Positions 1-5,691 of a stretch of DNA of 21,687 bases are shown here, piece by piece; the first letter of the stretch is position 1; every line of letters begins with the position of its first letter. The position numbers and the translations under genes were made by a program. The DNA is from DATCJU01 sp036562635. GTDB taxonomy: Bacteria > Actinomycetota > Actinomycetes > Mycobacteriales > Pseudonocardiaceae. The notes beneath the pieces are model-generated. The model saw nothing but the letters and a program-made list of their open reading frames with translations. It did not search any database and was not told the origin of the DNA. The stretch lies in the NCBI GenBank assembly GCA_036562635.1, contig DATCJU010000179.1, forward strand, positions 1 to 21,687. The letters run 5' to 3'.

Positions 1-900
1 CGTGGTGGTCGTGGTGGTGGTGGTCGTACTGCTCGGCGCGCTGGTGGTCTCGGTCTCCGACGACGGCGGGACGGAGCTGTCGGTCACCGTGGGCTCGGTG
101 ACGTCGGTCTCCGGTGCGGACTGCGTGGTGGCGGCGACCCGCTGCGGGGTCTCCTGCCGTTTCGGGGTGTCGTCGACGAGCCAGGCGACGGTGAGCAGCG
201 CGGACACCACCACGCCGAGGACGGCGCCGGCGGCGATCCGGTGGAGCGGGTTGGCGCCGGCGGCTCGCGGAGGTGCCGGGAGGTCCTGTTCCCGGACACG
301 GTCCCGGGTGTCCCTGCCTCGGGCCCGGGCGGGCGCGGGTGGACGGGACGGCGGGGACGTGCCCCGGCGGGTGGTACGGGATTCCGAGTCGGGTGGGGTG
401 CGGTAGCGGCGACCGGTCCGGGACTCCGGGGCGGGTTTCCGGGACTCCGGACCGGAGGCGGCACGGTGGCGACGAGCGGTGTTCCGGGGCGACGCGGCGG
501 ACGCGTCGGAGCTGCGCCGGGCGGTCCGTGGCGCGGGGTCGGACGCGGCGGGATTCCGGCGGCCGACGCGGGACGCTTCCCGGCTGGAGGTCTCTCGGTT
601 CCGGCGGGCGGAACCGGCAGGTCCTGTTGGAGGTGGTGTGTCCTGGGGATCGGGGTTGCGCGGTGCCCGGCCCGATGCGGCCCGGTCTCGTGACGCGCCG
701 CGGGACGATGCCGTCCCGGAGGATCGCCTCGTGCTCCGGCGGGTGGGGTCGGGCGGTTCCGGGTTCCTCCGCACGGGAGGCGGTTGCGCGGCCCGCCGAC
801 CGGAACCGTCGGGCGGCGGGGGGCCCTCGGTTCGGGCGGGGACACGGCGCACAGGGCCGGAGGGCCGGGGAGGACGCCCGGACGCCGGGTTCGGTGGCAT
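1..900 (-). CDS. Single-pass membrane protein with Arg/Pro/Ser-rich tail, cut at the window edge
   Basis: The frame is open from an ATG at 900 to the window edge (300 codons, no stop); a TAA lies just upstream at 909-907. I do not recognise the family. The first ~200 residues are low complexity, rich in Arg, Pro, Ser and Ala, and probably disordered. A hydrophobic segment encoded at about 240-181 (RIAAGAVLGVVVSALLTVAW) is a good transmembrane helix and has fully G/C-ending codons. After it comes a Ser/Thr/Glu/Pro stretch ending in at least eight Thr at the cut edge, like an extracytoplasmic linker. This implies a cytoplasmic tail, one helix and an external domain that lies outside the window. 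Only the ATG at 900 and a GTG at 774 are usable starts. Codon bias is weaker in the tail, so the N-terminal part is less certain than the helix. Confidence 0.55.
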   Translation of the reverse strand, partial: MPPNPASGRPPRPSGPVRRVPARTEGPPPPDGSGRRAAQPPPVRRNPEPPDPTRRSTRRSSGTASSRGASRDRAASGRAPRNPDPQDTPPPTGPAGSARRNRETSSREASRVGRRNPAASDPAPRTARRSSDASAASPRNTARRHRAASGPESRKPAPESRTGRRYRTPPDSESRTTRRGTSPPSRPPAPARARGRDTRDRVREQDLPAPPRAAGANPLHRIAAGAVLGVVVSALLTVAWLVDDTPKRQETPQRVAATTQSAPETDVTEPTVTDSSVPPSSETETTSAPSSTTTTTTTTT

Positions 901-909
901 GACCCCTTA

Positions 910-1280
910 CCGTCCCTTGTCGCGATCCCTCCCGGCGTGGCCCGGTCCCGAACCGCCGGCCAGGGAGGAGTTGGCTGGGCGTGTGGTCCTGGTGGTCGGC
1001 CTGCCGCCGACGTGGGCCGAGAACCGTGGCGAGGTGGGCGCATCACCGGGCGTGCCGGGCCCGCCGAAGGCCGGGCCGACCACCGTCGCGGCGGTCGGCG
1101 GGGCATCCGAGACCGCACCTGCCACGGTCCTGCGCGGCGGAACCGACCCTGCCGTGTGGTGCGCGCCTCCTCGTCCTCGGCGCACGGCAGGTCTTTCTAA
1201 CGTTAGGAGATCGTTAGGTCAAATCCCGGCGCTGCTTCGGAGGCGTGGCGCACGCCGGCCACCCCGGGGATCATGGGCGT
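910..1280. other. Gene-free stretch between divergent genes
   Basis: About 370 bases separate the ATG at 900 (minus) from the phosphatase start (plus). The open frames here have the low-complexity Arg/Pro/Gly composition typical of random GC-rich DNA, and none resembles a protein family. The only structure I see is the A/T-richer patch near 1197-1224, with a palindrome and a repeated heptamer. Promoters for both flanking genes presumably lie here, but I cannot place them. Confidence 0.5.
1197..1218. promoter_or_regulatory. Putative operator: CTAACGTTAG palindrome plus repeat
   Basis: CTAACGTTAG at 1197-1206 is a perfect 10-bp palindrome. Its right part CGTTAGG (1201-1207) recurs directly at 1212-1218, 11 bp away, about one helical turn. 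It sits upstream of the phosphatase gene in a patch richer in A/T than its surroundings. This fits a dimeric regulator site, but no cognate regulator is identified. Confidence 0.4.
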
Positions 1281-2138
1281 GTGAGCGATGGGGAGACACG
1301 GGCCGTGGACAGCGCCGAGGACCGACCGCGCACCTGGACGTACCTGATGGACATGGACGGTGTTCTGGTGCGCGAGGAGCACCTGGTCCCGGGCGCGGAC
1401 GCCTTCCTCGCCGAGCTGCACGAGCACGGCATACCGTTCCTGGTCCTGACCAACAACTCCATCTACACCCCGCGTGACCTGCGGGCACGTCTGCTGCGGA
1501 GCGGGCTGGACGTGCCCGAGGAGGCGATCTGGACCTCGGCACTGGCCACCGCCCAGTTCCTGGACACGCAGCGGCCGAACGGGAGCGCCTACGTGATCGG
1601 CGAGGCCGGGCTGACCACGGCGCTGCACTCGATCGGCTACGTGCTCACCGACCGGGACCCCGACTACGTGGTACTGGGCGAGACCCGCACCTACAGCTTC
1701 GAGGCCATCACCAAGGCCATCCGCCTGGTCCAGGCGGGAGCCCGGTTCATCGCCACCAACCCCGACGAGACCGGGCCCAGTCGGGAGGGGGTGCTCCCGG
1801 CCACCGGGGCGGTGGCGGCGCTGATCGAGCGGGCCACCGGACACAGTCCCTACTACGTTGGCAAGCCCAACCCGCTGATGATGCGGTCCGCGCTGCGTGC
1901 GCTCGGTGCGCACTCGGAGAACACCCTGATGATCGGGGACCGGATGGACACCGATGTCCGGGCCGGACTGGAGGCGGGGCTGAAGACCATCCTGGTGCTG
2001 AGCGGTATCTCCAAGGCGGATTCCGCGGAGCGCTTCCCGTACCGGCCGAACCGGGTGATCGACTCGGTCGCCGATCTGCTCGGTCAGGTCACCGACCCGT
2101 TCCCCGACGACCACGGCGATCATCACCCGGTCCGGTGA
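1281..2138 (+). CDS. HAD-IIA (NagD-like) phosphatase
   Basis: Cytoplasmic HAD-superfamily hydrolase of the NagD/p-nitrophenylphosphatase type, 285 residues. Motif I is DMDGV (D24 nucleophile, D26 acid/base); motif II is LTNNS (57-60); the conserved lysine is in VGKPNP (K195); motif IV is GDRMDTD (219-225) for Mg2+. The region between motifs II and III matches the C2 cap of class IIA in length. Substrate cannot be read from sequence; relatives dephosphorylate sugar phosphates, nucleotides or phosphoglycolate. The start is uncertain: GTG 1281 is used here, but GTG 1305 has a better spaced purine run (GGGGAGA). The stop overlaps a possible GTG start of the next gene by 4 bp (GTGA), so the two genes probably share a transcript. 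Confidence 0.9.
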   Translation: MSDGETRAVDSAEDRPRTWTYLMDMDGVLVREEHLVPGADAFLAELHEHGIPFLVLTNNSIYTPRDLRARLLRSGLDVPEEAIWTSALATAQFLDTQRPNGSAYVIGEAGLTTALHSIGYVLTDRDPDYVVLGETRTYSFEAITKAIRLVQAGARFIATNPDETGPSREGVLPATGAVAALIERATGHSPYYVGKPNPLMMRSALRALGAHSENTLMIGDRMDTDVRAGLEAGLKTILVLSGISKADSAERFPYRPNRVIDSVADLLGQVTDPFPDDHGDHHPVR

Positions 2139-2170
2139 TCACACGGGTGCGTGCCGTCCGCTCCCACCCG

Positions 2171-2176
2171 TACCGT
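2171..2176 (+). promoter_or_regulatory. Candidate leaderless -10 for the MDMPI-family gene
   Basis: TACCGT lies 6 nt before the GTG at 2183, matching the TANNNT -10 and spacing of leaderless actinobacterial genes. No clear -35 is visible. It favours the internal start at 2183 over the overlapping GTG at 2135. Confidence 0.35.
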
Positions 2177-2182
2177 GCCGGT

Positions 2183-2944
2183 GTGTCCATCGATCACCTG
2201 GCCGTGCTGGAACGACTCCACATCGCGTTCGCCGACGTGGTGAGCCGGGCGGAGGCACTGTCCCGGCCGGTGCCCTCCTGCCCCGGATGGACCGTGGCCG
2301 ACCTGGTCGTCCACCTGGGCACGGTGCAGGACTCCTACACCCGGGTGGTGGTCGCGGGCGAGCACGGGGTCTCACCGGAACCGCGGCCCGTGACCCCGAC
2401 AGCCGGTCCGGACCTGCTCGCCTGGTGGCGTCACCGTGCGGCCGAGCTGGTCCGGGTGCTGCGGGACACCCCGCCGGAGGCGCCCTGTCGGTGCTGGTGG
2501 CAGCCGACCGGCCGGGGCACCGTGGACGAGGTGACGCGGCGCATGGTGCACGAGACCCTGGTGCACCTGTGGGACGCCCAGCACGCACTGGGCTCGGTAC
2601 GGCCGTGTGATCCGGAGCTGGCGGCCGACGGTGTCGAGGAGTTCCTGGAACGCTTCCTGGCCCGTCCCGACACCCCGGTGGACCCCCGACGCGCGGAGTC
2701 GACCGCCCGGGTGCTGCAGCTGCGTGCCACCGACCTGCCCCGGGCCTGGATCCTCGCCCTGGGGGACGGGCCACCTCGGCACCTGCGGGACCGACGGCTC
2801 CGCCCGTTGGACGCCGAGGTCAGCGGCACCGCCCAGCAGCTCGACCTGCTGCTGTGGGGACGGCTGGAGCCGGAACGGCTCACCGTCACCGGTGACCGGG
2901 CGCTGGTCGACACCTTCCTGTCCTGGCGTCGGAACCTGGAGTGA
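2183..2944 (+). CDS. Maleylpyruvate isomerase family, mycothiol-dependent enzyme
   Basis: Member of the DinB/MDMPI superfamily, 253 residues from GTG 2183. The N-terminal four-helix domain carries the family signature CPGWTVADLVVHLG with metal ligand H44, followed by HETLVHLWDAQ with E124 and H128. These correspond to the His/Glu/His metal site of mycothiol-dependent maleylpyruvate isomerase. The ~100-residue C-terminal part matches the usual second domain. Family members typically conjugate or isomerise small molecules with mycothiol, but substrates are mostly unknown and true isomerase activity is not implied. The gene may start at GTG 2135, overlapping the phosphatase stop; 2183 gives the usual spacing to CPGW and has a -10-like hexamer. 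Confidence 0.85.
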   Translation: MSIDHLAVLERLHIAFADVVSRAEALSRPVPSCPGWTVADLVVHLGTVQDSYTRVVVAGEHGVSPEPRPVTPTAGPDLLAWWRHRAAELVRVLRDTPPEAPCRCWWQPTGRGTVDEVTRRMVHETLVHLWDAQHALGSVRPCDPELAADGVEEFLERFLARPDTPVDPRRAESTARVLQLRATDLPRAWILALGDGPPRHLRDRRLRPLDAEVSGTAQQLDLLLWGRLEPERLTVTGDRALVDTFLSWRRNLE

Positions 2945-2959
2945 CGCCGCGAGCTCCCG

Positions 2960-2972
2960 CCACGGGCCGTGG
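2960..2972. terminator. Weak palindrome between convergent genes
   Basis: CCACGG-G-CCGTGG lies 16 bp after the MDMPI-family stop and just before the convergent yccF-like stop at 2975. The stem is short, so a terminator role is tentative. Confidence 0.25.
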
Positions 2973-2974
2973 GC

Positions 2975-3433
2975 TCAGCGCCGAGGGGCGAACACGTGAT
3001 GGTCGTCGACGTCGACGATCGTCCTGCCCAGCGGCCACAACGACACCGGAACGAGCTTGAAGTTCCCCAGGCCCAGGGGGACGCCGACGACGGTCAGGCA
3101 CAGGAGCACCCCGGTGACCAGGTGCAGCAGGGCCAGCCACCACCCCGCGACCACCAGCCAGAGCACGTTGCCGAGCGCCGAGCCGAGCCCGGCGCCGGGG
3201 CGGTCCACCAGGACCCGGCCGAAGGGCCACAGGGCGAAACGCGCCATCCGGAACGCGGCCAACCCGAACGGGATCGTGACGACGAGCAGGCAGCAGAGCA
3301 CACCGGCGAACGCGTAGCCGAGGGCCAACCAGAAACCGGACAGGACCAGCCAGACGAGATTCAGCAGCAGGCGCACACCTCCAGGTGTACGCCGGGAGGA
3401 CGGTGGCGCGTCGGCGTTCCGGCCGGGGATCAT
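2975..3433 (-). CDS. YccF domain membrane protein (two repeats)
   Basis: Small integral membrane protein of the YccF (DUF307) family. Two homologous units are visible: LNLVWLVLSGFWLALGY...IPFG...ALWPFGR and GNVLWLVVAGWWLALLH...VPLG...SLWPLGR. Each has two hydrophobic helices and ends in the family WPFGR/WPLGR motif. Function is unknown. The start is ambiguous: ATG 3433 (152 residues) is used here, GTG 3376 (133 residues) lies right at the beginning of the conserved region, and GTG 3487 would run through a strong hairpin at 3443-3478, which argues against it. A GGAGGT sits directly against GTG 3376, too close to be a normal SD. It follows the tetR gene on the same strand, about 120 bp downstream of the tetR stop. 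Confidence 0.85.
   Translation of the reverse strand: MIPGRNADAPPSSRRTPGGVRLLLNLVWLVLSGFWLALGYAFAGVLCCLLVVTIPFGLAAFRMARFALWPFGRVLVDRPGAGLGSALGNVLWLVVAGWWLALLHLVTGVLLCLTVVGVPLGLGNFKLVPVSLWPLGRTIVDVDDHHVFAPRR
3370..3393. promoter_or_regulatory. 24-bp near-perfect palindrome at a yccF start candidate
   Basis: GGCGCACACCT, centre CC, then AGGTGTACGCC: the arms (3370-3380 and 3383-3393) pair with a single mismatch. It covers the GTG candidate at 3376 and could be an operator or a hairpin occluding the start. Confidence 0.3.
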
Positions 3434-3442
3434 GGTGGTGAA

Positions 3443-3478
3443 CCCGGCCGGCCCAGGTGCCCACCCGGGCCGGCCGGG
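3443..3478 (-). terminator. Long GC hairpin between tetR and yccF
   Basis: A 36-bp near-perfect palindrome with arms CCCGGCCGGCCC (3443-3454) and GGGCCGGCCGGG (3467-3478); the loop can pair further through GGTG/CACC. It lies 76 bp beyond the tetR stop in the direction of tetR transcription. No T-tract follows. It probably terminates or attenuates read-through from tetR into yccF. Confidence 0.5.
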
Positions 3479-3553
3479 GAACGACACCCGGGCGGTGGGG
3501 GGATGCTGGGGGTGAGGGGGCCGCCGCCCGGGTGCCGGGTCCGGATCCCGGTC

Positions 3554-4174
3554 TCAGCCGGTCGTGGCCGCCCCGACACCGGGGGACGGTCGGGCGTCGA
3601 GCATTGCCGCGACGACCTCGGCGACCGTGTCCGCCGCCCGCTCGGGTGTGGTGCCGGGCAACACCAGGTGACTGAGGGTCAGGCGGACGAGTACCTCGGC
3701 GACGGTCGCCGCCCGCTCCGGCGCCAGGTCCGGCCGGTACCGCCGCAGGTGGACGGCCAGCGCCTCGGTGGCGGGGCGGAGCACCGGTTCACCGCGGGTG
3801 GTGAGGAAGGGCAGCAGGTCCTGGGCTTCCGGGGTGCCCAGGATCGCGGCGACCAGCCGGTTCTCGCCGGCGTGACGCAACACGTGACCCACGGCGTCGC
3901 GGACACCGCTCACCAGGTCCGGGGCCGCCCGGAGGCAGGCGTCGACCTCCTCGAGGAAACCGGCCGTCGTGCGCAGCGCCACGGCCTGGGCCAGGGCCTC
4001 CTTGGTGCCGAACTCGTTGTGCACCGTCTGGCGGCTCACCCCGACCACCCGCGCGACCTCGGCCATGCGCAGCCCGTGGAAACCGCGTTCCGCCAGCAGC
4101 TCCGCCGCGGCGTCCAGCAGCTCCTCACGCAGGGAGCCCCGGACACGCTGGAAGAACGAGGCGCCATGATCCAC
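3554..4174 (-). CDS. TetR/AcrR family transcriptional regulator
   Basis: 206-residue one-domain repressor. The N-terminal helix-turn-helix spans about residues 21-67, with the recognition part MAEVARVVGVSRQTVHNEFGTKEALAQAV (37-65) matching TetR_N closely. The C-terminal ~140 residues form the ligand and dimer domain, with Leu/Ala-rich helices and a charged end; the ligand cannot be predicted. The GTG at 4174 is chosen because a promoter (TTGACA, 17 bp, AAGATA) places transcription initiation essentially at this codon, consistent with a leaderless mRNA. An inverted repeat overlapping that promoter suggests autorepression. The yccF gene lies downstream on the same strand. Confidence 0.92.
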   Translation of the reverse strand: MDHGASFFQRVRGSLREELLDAAAELLAERGFHGLRMAEVARVVGVSRQTVHNEFGTKEALAQAVALRTTAGFLEEVDACLRAAPDLVSGVRDAVGHVLRHAGENRLVAAILGTPEAQDLLPFLTTRGEPVLRPATEALAVHLRRYRPDLAPERAATVAEVLVRLTLSHLVLPGTTPERAADTVAEVVAAMLDARPSPGVGAATTG

Positions 4175-4175
4175 A

Positions 4176-4193
4176 TGCCTATCTTGACAGGCA
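4176..4193 (-). promoter_or_regulatory. Putative TetR autoregulatory operator
   Basis: TGCCTATCTTGACAGGCA is an imperfect 18-bp inverted repeat: the outer TGCCT/AGGCA and inner TC/GA pairs match. On the minus strand it overlaps the -10 and initiation region of the adjacent tetR gene, ending 2 bp before its start codon, where a bound repressor would block polymerase. Confidence 0.6.
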
Positions 4194-4208
4194 CTGCTTC
4201 GGTGTCAA
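4180..4208 (-). promoter_or_regulatory. tetR promoter
   Basis: On the minus strand, TTGACA (4208-4203), a 17-bp spacer and AAGATA (4185-4180) form a good sigma-70/HrdB-like promoter. The expected start of transcription falls at or within 1-2 nt of the GTG at 4174, predicting a leaderless mRNA. Confidence 0.55.
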
Positions 4209-4272
4209 AGCGGTGGACACCAGGGCGTCAGGTGTCGTGTCGGAGTGGCGTGGTGACCCGCCGCCCGCGTGG

Positions 4273-4482
4273 TCAGCGGCGTCGACCGGCACGCACCACG
4301 TCGAGCAACCCGAGCGCCAGCCCCAGCGGCAGGAACAGGCCGGCGGCCACGTTCAGCCACACGGGCAGGTCACCGTGGCCGAGGGCGAACAGGCCGAACA
4401 CCGCGGCGAGGGCGACCAGACCCGCCACGGACAACACGACGGCCAGCGGGAAAAGCACGGTACGCCCAGCGTTGGAAGCCAT
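4273..4482 (-). CDS. Small two-helix membrane protein
   Basis: 69 residues. It has a short polar N-terminus (MASNAGR), a first hydrophobic helix (about residues 9-33), a short HGDLP loop, a second helix (about 40-62) and a basic end (RAGRRR) that would anchor both termini inside. I recognise no family; the topology and high G/C third-codon positions support it as real. ATG 4482 has no SD, but TACTCT ends exactly 7 nt upstream, the leaderless arrangement. It is divergent from the cold shock gene and shares its promoter region. Confidence 0.75.
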   Translation of the reverse strand: MASNAGRTVLFPLAVVLSVAGLVALAAVFGLFALGHGDLPVWLNVAAGLFLPLGLALGLLDVVRAGRRR

Positions 4483-4489
4483 GACGCCG

Positions 4490-4495
4490 AGAGTA
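4490..4495 (-). promoter_or_regulatory. Leaderless -10 for the small membrane protein
   Basis: On the minus strand TACTCT (inside TTACTCT, 4496-4490) is followed by 7 nt and then the ATG. The same heptamer occurs on the plus strand at 4533-4539, facing the cold shock gene. Confidence 0.5.
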
Positions 4496-4533
4496 ACCCG
4501 GATGTTCTTTCGCCTTAGGGCCGGATTCGTCGT

Positions 4534-4539
4534 TACTCT
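4534..4539 (+). promoter_or_regulatory. Candidate -10 for the cold shock gene
   Basis: TACTCT, inside TTACTCT, is the only good TANNNT hexamer between the divergent genes on the plus strand. Initiation near 4546 would leave a leader of about 145 nt before the cold shock start at 4692. Confidence 0.4.
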
Positions 4540-4691
4540 TGAGTGTGCGCGTCCCGGGCACGCCTGGGGCGCGTTCGTCGTGCTGGGCCGACAGCCCGCT
4601 CCCGGACGGGGAGGACCACCCGCCCGGGCGAGCAGGCATGCCGGAAGAACGGCACGGCGTGGTGGAAGCGGACGAGGGAACGGTGAGGACT

Positions 4692-5078
4692 GTGCCGACC
4701 GGCAGGGTCAAGTGGTACGACGCGGAGAAGGGCTTCGGCTTCCTGACCCAGGACGGTGGAGAGGACGTCTACGTGCGCTCCTCCGCACTCCCCCCTGGGG
4801 TGTCGACCCTGAAAGCCGGTCAGCGCGTCGAGTTCGGCATGGCTGAGGGTCGACGTGGCCCCCAGGCGTTGTCCGTTCGCCTGGTCGACCCGCTGCCCTC
4901 GGTGGCGGAGGCCCGGCGACGCCCGGCCGAAGAGCTGCACGGGCTGATCGAGGACGTGATCAAGCTGATGGAGGCCAAGATCCAGCCGGATCTGCGCCGC
5001 GGCCGTTACCCCGACCGCAAGCTCTCCAAGCGGATCGCGGAGGCACTGCGCGTCGTCGCGCGCGACCTGGACCCCTGA
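4692..5078 (+). CDS. cspB: CspB-type cold shock protein with C-terminal extension
   Basis: 128-residue nucleic-acid-binding protein. Residues 1-67 form a cold shock domain: PTGRVKWYDAEKGFGFLTQ contains RNP1 (KGFGF, 13-17), and EDVYVRSSAL takes the place of RNP2. The wording MPTGRVKWYD and RRGPQALSVRLVD closely resembles mycobacterial CspB (Rv0871), which also begins at this Met, so GTG 4692 is preferred over GTG 4683 and upstream codons. Residues 68-128 are a helical, charged extension (AEARRRPAEELHG...LRVVARDLDP) not found in CspA-size proteins. Likely role: single-stranded RNA/DNA binding, acting as RNA chaperone. GAGGA lies only 2 nt before the start, a tight SD. A strong hairpin follows the stop. 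Confidence 0.92.
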   Translation: MPTGRVKWYDAEKGFGFLTQDGGEDVYVRSSALPPGVSTLKAGQRVEFGMAEGRRGPQALSVRLVDPLPSVAEARRRPAEELHGLIEDVIKLMEAKIQPDLRRGRYPDRKLSKRIAEALRVVARDLDP

Positions 5079-5100
5079 CCGACGGACGTCACAGTGCTCG

Positions 5101-5127
5101 GCGGCCCCGGTACCCCACCGGGGCCGC
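5101..5127. terminator. Bidirectional terminator hairpin
   Basis: GCGGCCCCGGT (5101-5111), loop ACCCC, ACCGGGGCCGC (5117-5127): a perfect 11-bp GC stem between the convergent cold shock gene and the DUF2771 lipoprotein gene. There is no T-tract, as is usual in actinobacteria. Confidence 0.7.
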
Positions 5128-5181
5128 TCGGCCAGTAGGGGCTGTCGTCGGGTACGTCCCGCCGGATCGCCGGACATCGGG

Positions 5182-5670
5182 CTACTGCTCGACGGGCAGG
5201 TCGTCGACGGAGAGCACCCAGGTGGCGCGCACCGGAACCTCGAAAGCGCCGTTCTCGCTCTCCAACAGCACCGCGGCGAACTGGTGCACCTCCGCGGTCT
5301 CCAACTGGGCGCCGTCGTCGGGCAGACGCAGGGTGTAGGCGTACTGCTCCCCGGGGCGGAACACCGAACTGCGTGCGTCGACCCGCTCCCCGTTCGGCAG
5401 GCGGTAGCGGAACACCACCTGCCAGGGCGCCTCGGCGACCGAACCCGGTACCGAGATCTGCAACGGCCGCCCCGGTGGGACCCGCAGCACCGCGAGGGAA
5501 CGGGCGCTGACGGTGCAGTCGTTCAACTCGGCGTCGCAGTACTGGGCGGGGCCGACGCGGACACTCTTCCCGGCGGCGTAGAACGTCACCTCCGGTGCTG
5601 ACGGAGACGTGGCACAGGAGGCGAGCAGGAATCCGGTTGCGGCCAGCAGAGCCGCCGATCCACGACGCAC
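5182..5670 (-). CDS. DUF2771 family lipoprotein
   Basis: 162-residue secreted lipoprotein. Residues 1-19 form a signal peptide (MRRG, hydrophobic core, lipobox LASC with C19 as lipidation site). The rest (APEVTFYAAGKSVRVGPAQYCD...DCTVS...VPPGRPLQISVPGSV) matches the DUF2771 family of actinobacterial cell-envelope proteins with two conserved Cys that may pair. Function is unknown. GTG 5670 is chosen because it begins the signal peptide and TAGGGT lies 6 nt before it. The MFS gene ends 21 bp upstream on the same strand, so the two may also be co-transcribed; the same lipoprotein/MFS order occurs in mycobacteria (Rv0875c/Rv0876c, from memory). Confidence 0.88.
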   Translation of the reverse strand: MRRGSAALLAATGFLLASCATSPSAPEVTFYAAGKSVRVGPAQYCDAELNDCTVSARSLAVLRVPPGRPLQISVPGSVAEAPWQVVFRYRLPNGERVDARSSVFRPGEQYAYTLRLPDDGAQLETAEVHQFAAVLLESENGAFEVPVRATWVLSVDDLPVEQ

Positions 5671-5676
5671 GGCTCG

Positions 5677-5682
5677 ACCCTA
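5677..5682 (-). promoter_or_regulatory. Leaderless -10 for the DUF2771 gene
   Basis: TAGGGT on the minus strand, 6 nt before GTG 5670, in the 21-bp gap after the MFS stop. It would allow transcription separate from the MFS gene. Confidence 0.4.
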
Positions 5683-5691
5683 CGTCGAGAG

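Noticed and set aside
907..1185. Minus-strand 92-codon frame directly upstream of the left-edge gene
   Set aside because: It is in frame with that gene but ended by TAA at 909-907, has no recognisable content and no SD; probably chance.
241..1477. Several long plus-strand open frames (up to 332 codons) over the left region
   Set aside because: Composition is low-complexity Gly/Arg/Pro typical of frames antisense to GC-rich DNA; no domains, and the minus-strand frame contains a clear transmembrane helix with G/C-ending codons.
2969..4846. 625-codon plus-strand frame through yccF, tetR and the small membrane gene
   Set aside because: Gln/Arg/Gly-rich antisense shadow of three well-supported minus-strand genes.
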